From Sphingobacterium sp. UBA7855 (GTDB taxonomy: Bacteria > Bacteroidota > Bacteroidia > Sphingobacteriales > Sphingobacteriaceae), in the NCBI GenBank assembly GCA_002500745.1, contig DLST01000012.1, positions 266,521 to 330,520 on the forward strand: a DNA stretch of 64,000 nt, read 5' to 3'. The position numbers and the translations under genes were made by a program. Of this stretch, positions 62,600 to 64,000 are shown piece after piece. Each line of letters opens with the position of its first letter. The first letter of the stretch is position 1. The notes beneath the pieces were generated by a model, which worked only from the letters and a program-made list of their open reading frames with translations, made no database searches and was not told the DNA's origin.

Positions 62600-63592
62600 T
62601 TAAGCATATAATTTCATAACTCGGTATAGGAAGAATGTAGTATCTCTAACCCCTCTGAATATGGCTCTAAAAGATTTTAATTTAGCGTTGAAAGATTCTG
62701 CAGAAGCATTCGTACTCTTATTATCAAAATAGTGAAGGATATTTGCGTGGTGTGCCGCAATAGATCTTGCTACACTTTCGAAAGACTGTATTCCAGCGTT
62801 TTCTACCTGATTATGCCATAACGCTAGTTTAGTAAAAGCACCTTCTTTACTCTTAGATTTATGGAAGATGTTACCTAATTCTAGACTCAAATCATACGCT
62901 CTTTTTAATAATGGAAACCGCAAGAAAAGCAGCTCTGCTCGATATTTTTGACTTTCAGACCATCTAGAAGGATGTTTGAATAGTAGATGCCTAGATCTTG
63001 CAAGTAATTGTTTCAAGGTATCTCCGTTTGAAAGTATTTCTGGCTCATAAGACTCTCCTTGCTTACGAGCTTGTGTTATCTTATAACTTTCTTCATCTAA
63101 GACCTCCCAGCGATATTTGATCCGTAACTCCTGTACAGCATCGTAGGCTAGTTTTTGTACATGAAATCTATCTATTACTCGTCTAGCATTTCTAAAGCAT
63201 CGCTGGATAGCTTTAGCCATATTGGGTGCCATGTCCATGGTCACTTCCTTTACTTTATTCCTCAATCTTAAAGGAATACGTTCTAAAACGTTAATAATAT
63301 CTTCAGCTTTAGTTCCTTTGATGGTAGCTAAAATAGTTCCTTTTTTGCCTTTAGCCGCTTTATTACTCAGAATAGTATAAAGTTCGCCGTTACTGAAGCT
63401 CGTTTCATCAATACTAAGTTTTTCGCTTATATTATCTGTAAAAAGTGTCCATTGCTCTGCGTGAGATTTCTGATCCCAAGACTGAAAATCGCTCAGATAA
63501 TTCTTGTATTGATCTTGTAATTGCTTGCCATCTATTTGAAAGAATAAACCTACTAGATGAGCACTTACAGGATGATTATCTAAATATCTTCT
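62600..63592 (-). CDS. ISAon1/ISL3-family transposase, catalytic part
   Basis: The DDE catalytic region of an ISL3-family transposase. The frame is open from 63592 (330 codons) and continues without a start codon from the N-terminal frame, after a shift of +1. Residues, counted from 63592: DDE triad Asp62 in LSIDETSFSNGEL, Asp120 in VTMDMAPNM, and Glu299 in NASAESFNAKLKSFRAIFRGV, all intact. A stand-alone product from the TTG at 63265 (221 codons) would lack the first Asp, so the full frame is listed. The stop at 62600 is 10 nt from the left terminal repeat. Confidence 0.88.
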   Translation of the reverse strand, partial: RRYLDNHPVSAHLVGLFFQIDGKQLQDQYKNYLSDFQSWDQKSHAEQWTLFTDNISEKLSIDETSFSNGELYTILSNKAAKGKKGTILATIKGTKAEDIINVLERIPLRLRNKVKEVTMDMAPNMAKAIQRCFRNARRVIDRFHVQKLAYDAVQELRIKYRWEVLDEESYKITQARKQGESYEPEILSNGDTLKQLLARSRHLLFKHPSRWSESQKYRAELLFLRFPLLKRAYDLSLELGNIFHKSKSKEGAFTKLALWHNQVENAGIQSFESVARSIAAHHANILHYFDNKSTNASAESFNAKLKSFRAIFRGVRDTTFFLYRVMKLYA

Positions 63593-63929
63593 TTAAAAAA
63601 AGCCCAAATTCTGTAGTCATTCGAGCACCTTGTTGTACCAAGTTCCAATCTCTTGAGATAATCTCTCCACTATCCAGTACAGTCCAACGACGACGACGGA
63701 CATGGAGCGTAACCTTTTGTCCTCTAATAGGAAAGTCGGATATCTCCGTAGAAGGCATAAAACCTTTGGATTCTAATTTACTGCTCTGATAATCTGCTGG
63801 TGGAATATTAAGCTCATCTAAATAAATATGAAGTTGGTCCTCCACTTGATCTACTTCCTGAATTTGAAAATATTCTAAAAGCCCTTCGGGCATTAATAAG
63901 GATAGTAATTTACGTTCGGCGTCTTGCAA
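63576..63929 (-). CDS. ISAon1-type transposase N-terminal region
   Basis: A 117-residue frame with the N-terminal part of ISAon1-type transposases: LLSLLMPEGLLEYF, then a zinc-free beta-rich region with GFMPSTEISDFPIRGQKV and VRRRRWTVLDSGEI. It ends FLKKIFR then TAA at 63578-63576, where the catalytic frame continues in +1. The TTG at 63929 is the only standard start; the frame opens at 63956 with no ATG, and an ATT or ATC start is possible. The two frames overlap by 17 nt. Confidence 0.8.
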   Translation of the reverse strand: MQDAERKLLSLLMPEGLLEYFQIQEVDQVEDQLHIYLDELNIPPADYQSSKLESKGFMPSTEISDFPIRGQKVTLHVRRRRWTVLDSGEIISRDWNLVQQGARMTTEFGLFLKKIFR

Positions 63930-63975
63930 GGTTGATTCGTTTTTAAAGATGCTAATTTAGAAAATTATTACTATT

Positions 63976-64000
63976 CCCCCCAAGAATTCCGCTTGATCCC
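63976..64000 (-). repeat. Right terminal inverted repeat of the insertion sequence
   Basis: On the minus strand begins GGGATCAAGCGG and ends CTTGGGGGG. It ends exactly at base 64000. Confidence 0.75.

Larger units (their letters stand above)
62566..64000 (-). mobile_element. ISL3-family insertion sequence (ISAon1-type)
   Basis: An element of about 1,435 bp with imperfect 25-bp terminal inverted repeats (19 of 25 identical) beginning GGGATCA, and a transposase in two frames on the minus strand. The right end falls on the last base of the window, so the right flank and target duplication cannot be read; the 8 nt left of the element are ACTTCTAT. Confidence 0.85.

Noticed and set aside
1..64000. 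CRISPR array, prophage, toxin-antitoxin or defence island
   Set aside because: No regularly spaced repeats, phage structural genes, restriction-modification or toxin-antitoxin pairs were seen; apart from the insertion sequence the window is core genome.

Overview
The window is a chromosomal segment of a Bacteroidota bacterium, most likely a Sphingobacterium or close relative in the Sphingobacteriaceae. Reasons: AT-rich DNA with little Shine-Dalgarno signal, several promoters with the Bacteroidota TTG / TAnnTTTG pattern at a constant 20-nt spacing (sulfurtransferase, gyrB, rpmH, tRNA-Leu), a division/cell-wall cluster in the Bacteroidota order with an FtsL-like protein, a PASTA-tailed PBP and an FtsZ tail ending FLHDNVD, and Bacteroidota-type TamB, LptD, MlaD and trigger factor.

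Layout. 1-6.9 kb: a sulfurtransferase, then a leftward operon of an outer-membrane-like protein with a ComEA-type helix-hairpin-helix region, ComEC and RecQ, coupled by 4-nt overlaps. 7-13 kb: gyrB, a Skp/OmpH-like lipoprotein, CorA, and the leftward rpmH-rnpA-yidD-tsaB cluster (rpmH is a 52-aa gene), then mscL. 13-15 kb: a LuxR-type response regulator and a TIM-barrel isomerase-like protein. 15.2-31 kb: the complete leftward dcw cluster mraZ-rsmH-ftsL-ftsI-murE-mraY-murD-ftsW-murG-murC-ftsQ-ftsA-ftsZ, with MraZ-type boxes in front of mraZ. 31-38 kb: aspS, a LutB-type iron-sulfur protein, a helical secreted protein, a TonB-like protein, a lipoprotein and tsaD. 38-44.5 kb: tamB, tig and tRNA-Leu(UAG). 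44.6-46.1 kb: a small cassette (membrane protein, winged-helix regulator, Coq4-like protein) with two matching 19-bp palindromes. 46-61 kb: S9 peptidase, MlaD-like protein, amidase, LptD, CinA, a dihydrolipoamide acyltransferase, a MATE exporter, TatA and Tex. 61-64 kb: two poorly characterised small genes and an ISL3-family (ISAon1-type) insertion sequence whose right terminal repeat ends on the last base of the window.

How it fits together. Most of the window is core biology: peptidoglycan precursor synthesis and septation, outer-membrane biogenesis (TamB, LptD, MlaD, Skp-like), translation (AspS, TsaB/TsaD, RnpA, L34, tRNA-Leu) and DNA topology/repair. No CRISPR array, phage or classical defence island is visible. 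The points most worth a second look are: a shared 12-mer AAGTTTTCCACA in the mraZ and ftsZ control regions; the twin-palindrome Coq4-like cassette; the HhH-barrel/ComEC/RecQ operon as a possible DNA-uptake unit; tamB, whose membrane anchor lies upstream of any standard start codon; the +1 frame arrangement of the transposase; and a GGGGTTTACAG-type repeat array after the S9 peptidase gene. All coordinates and motifs were read by eye; family names come from motif recognition, not from searches.
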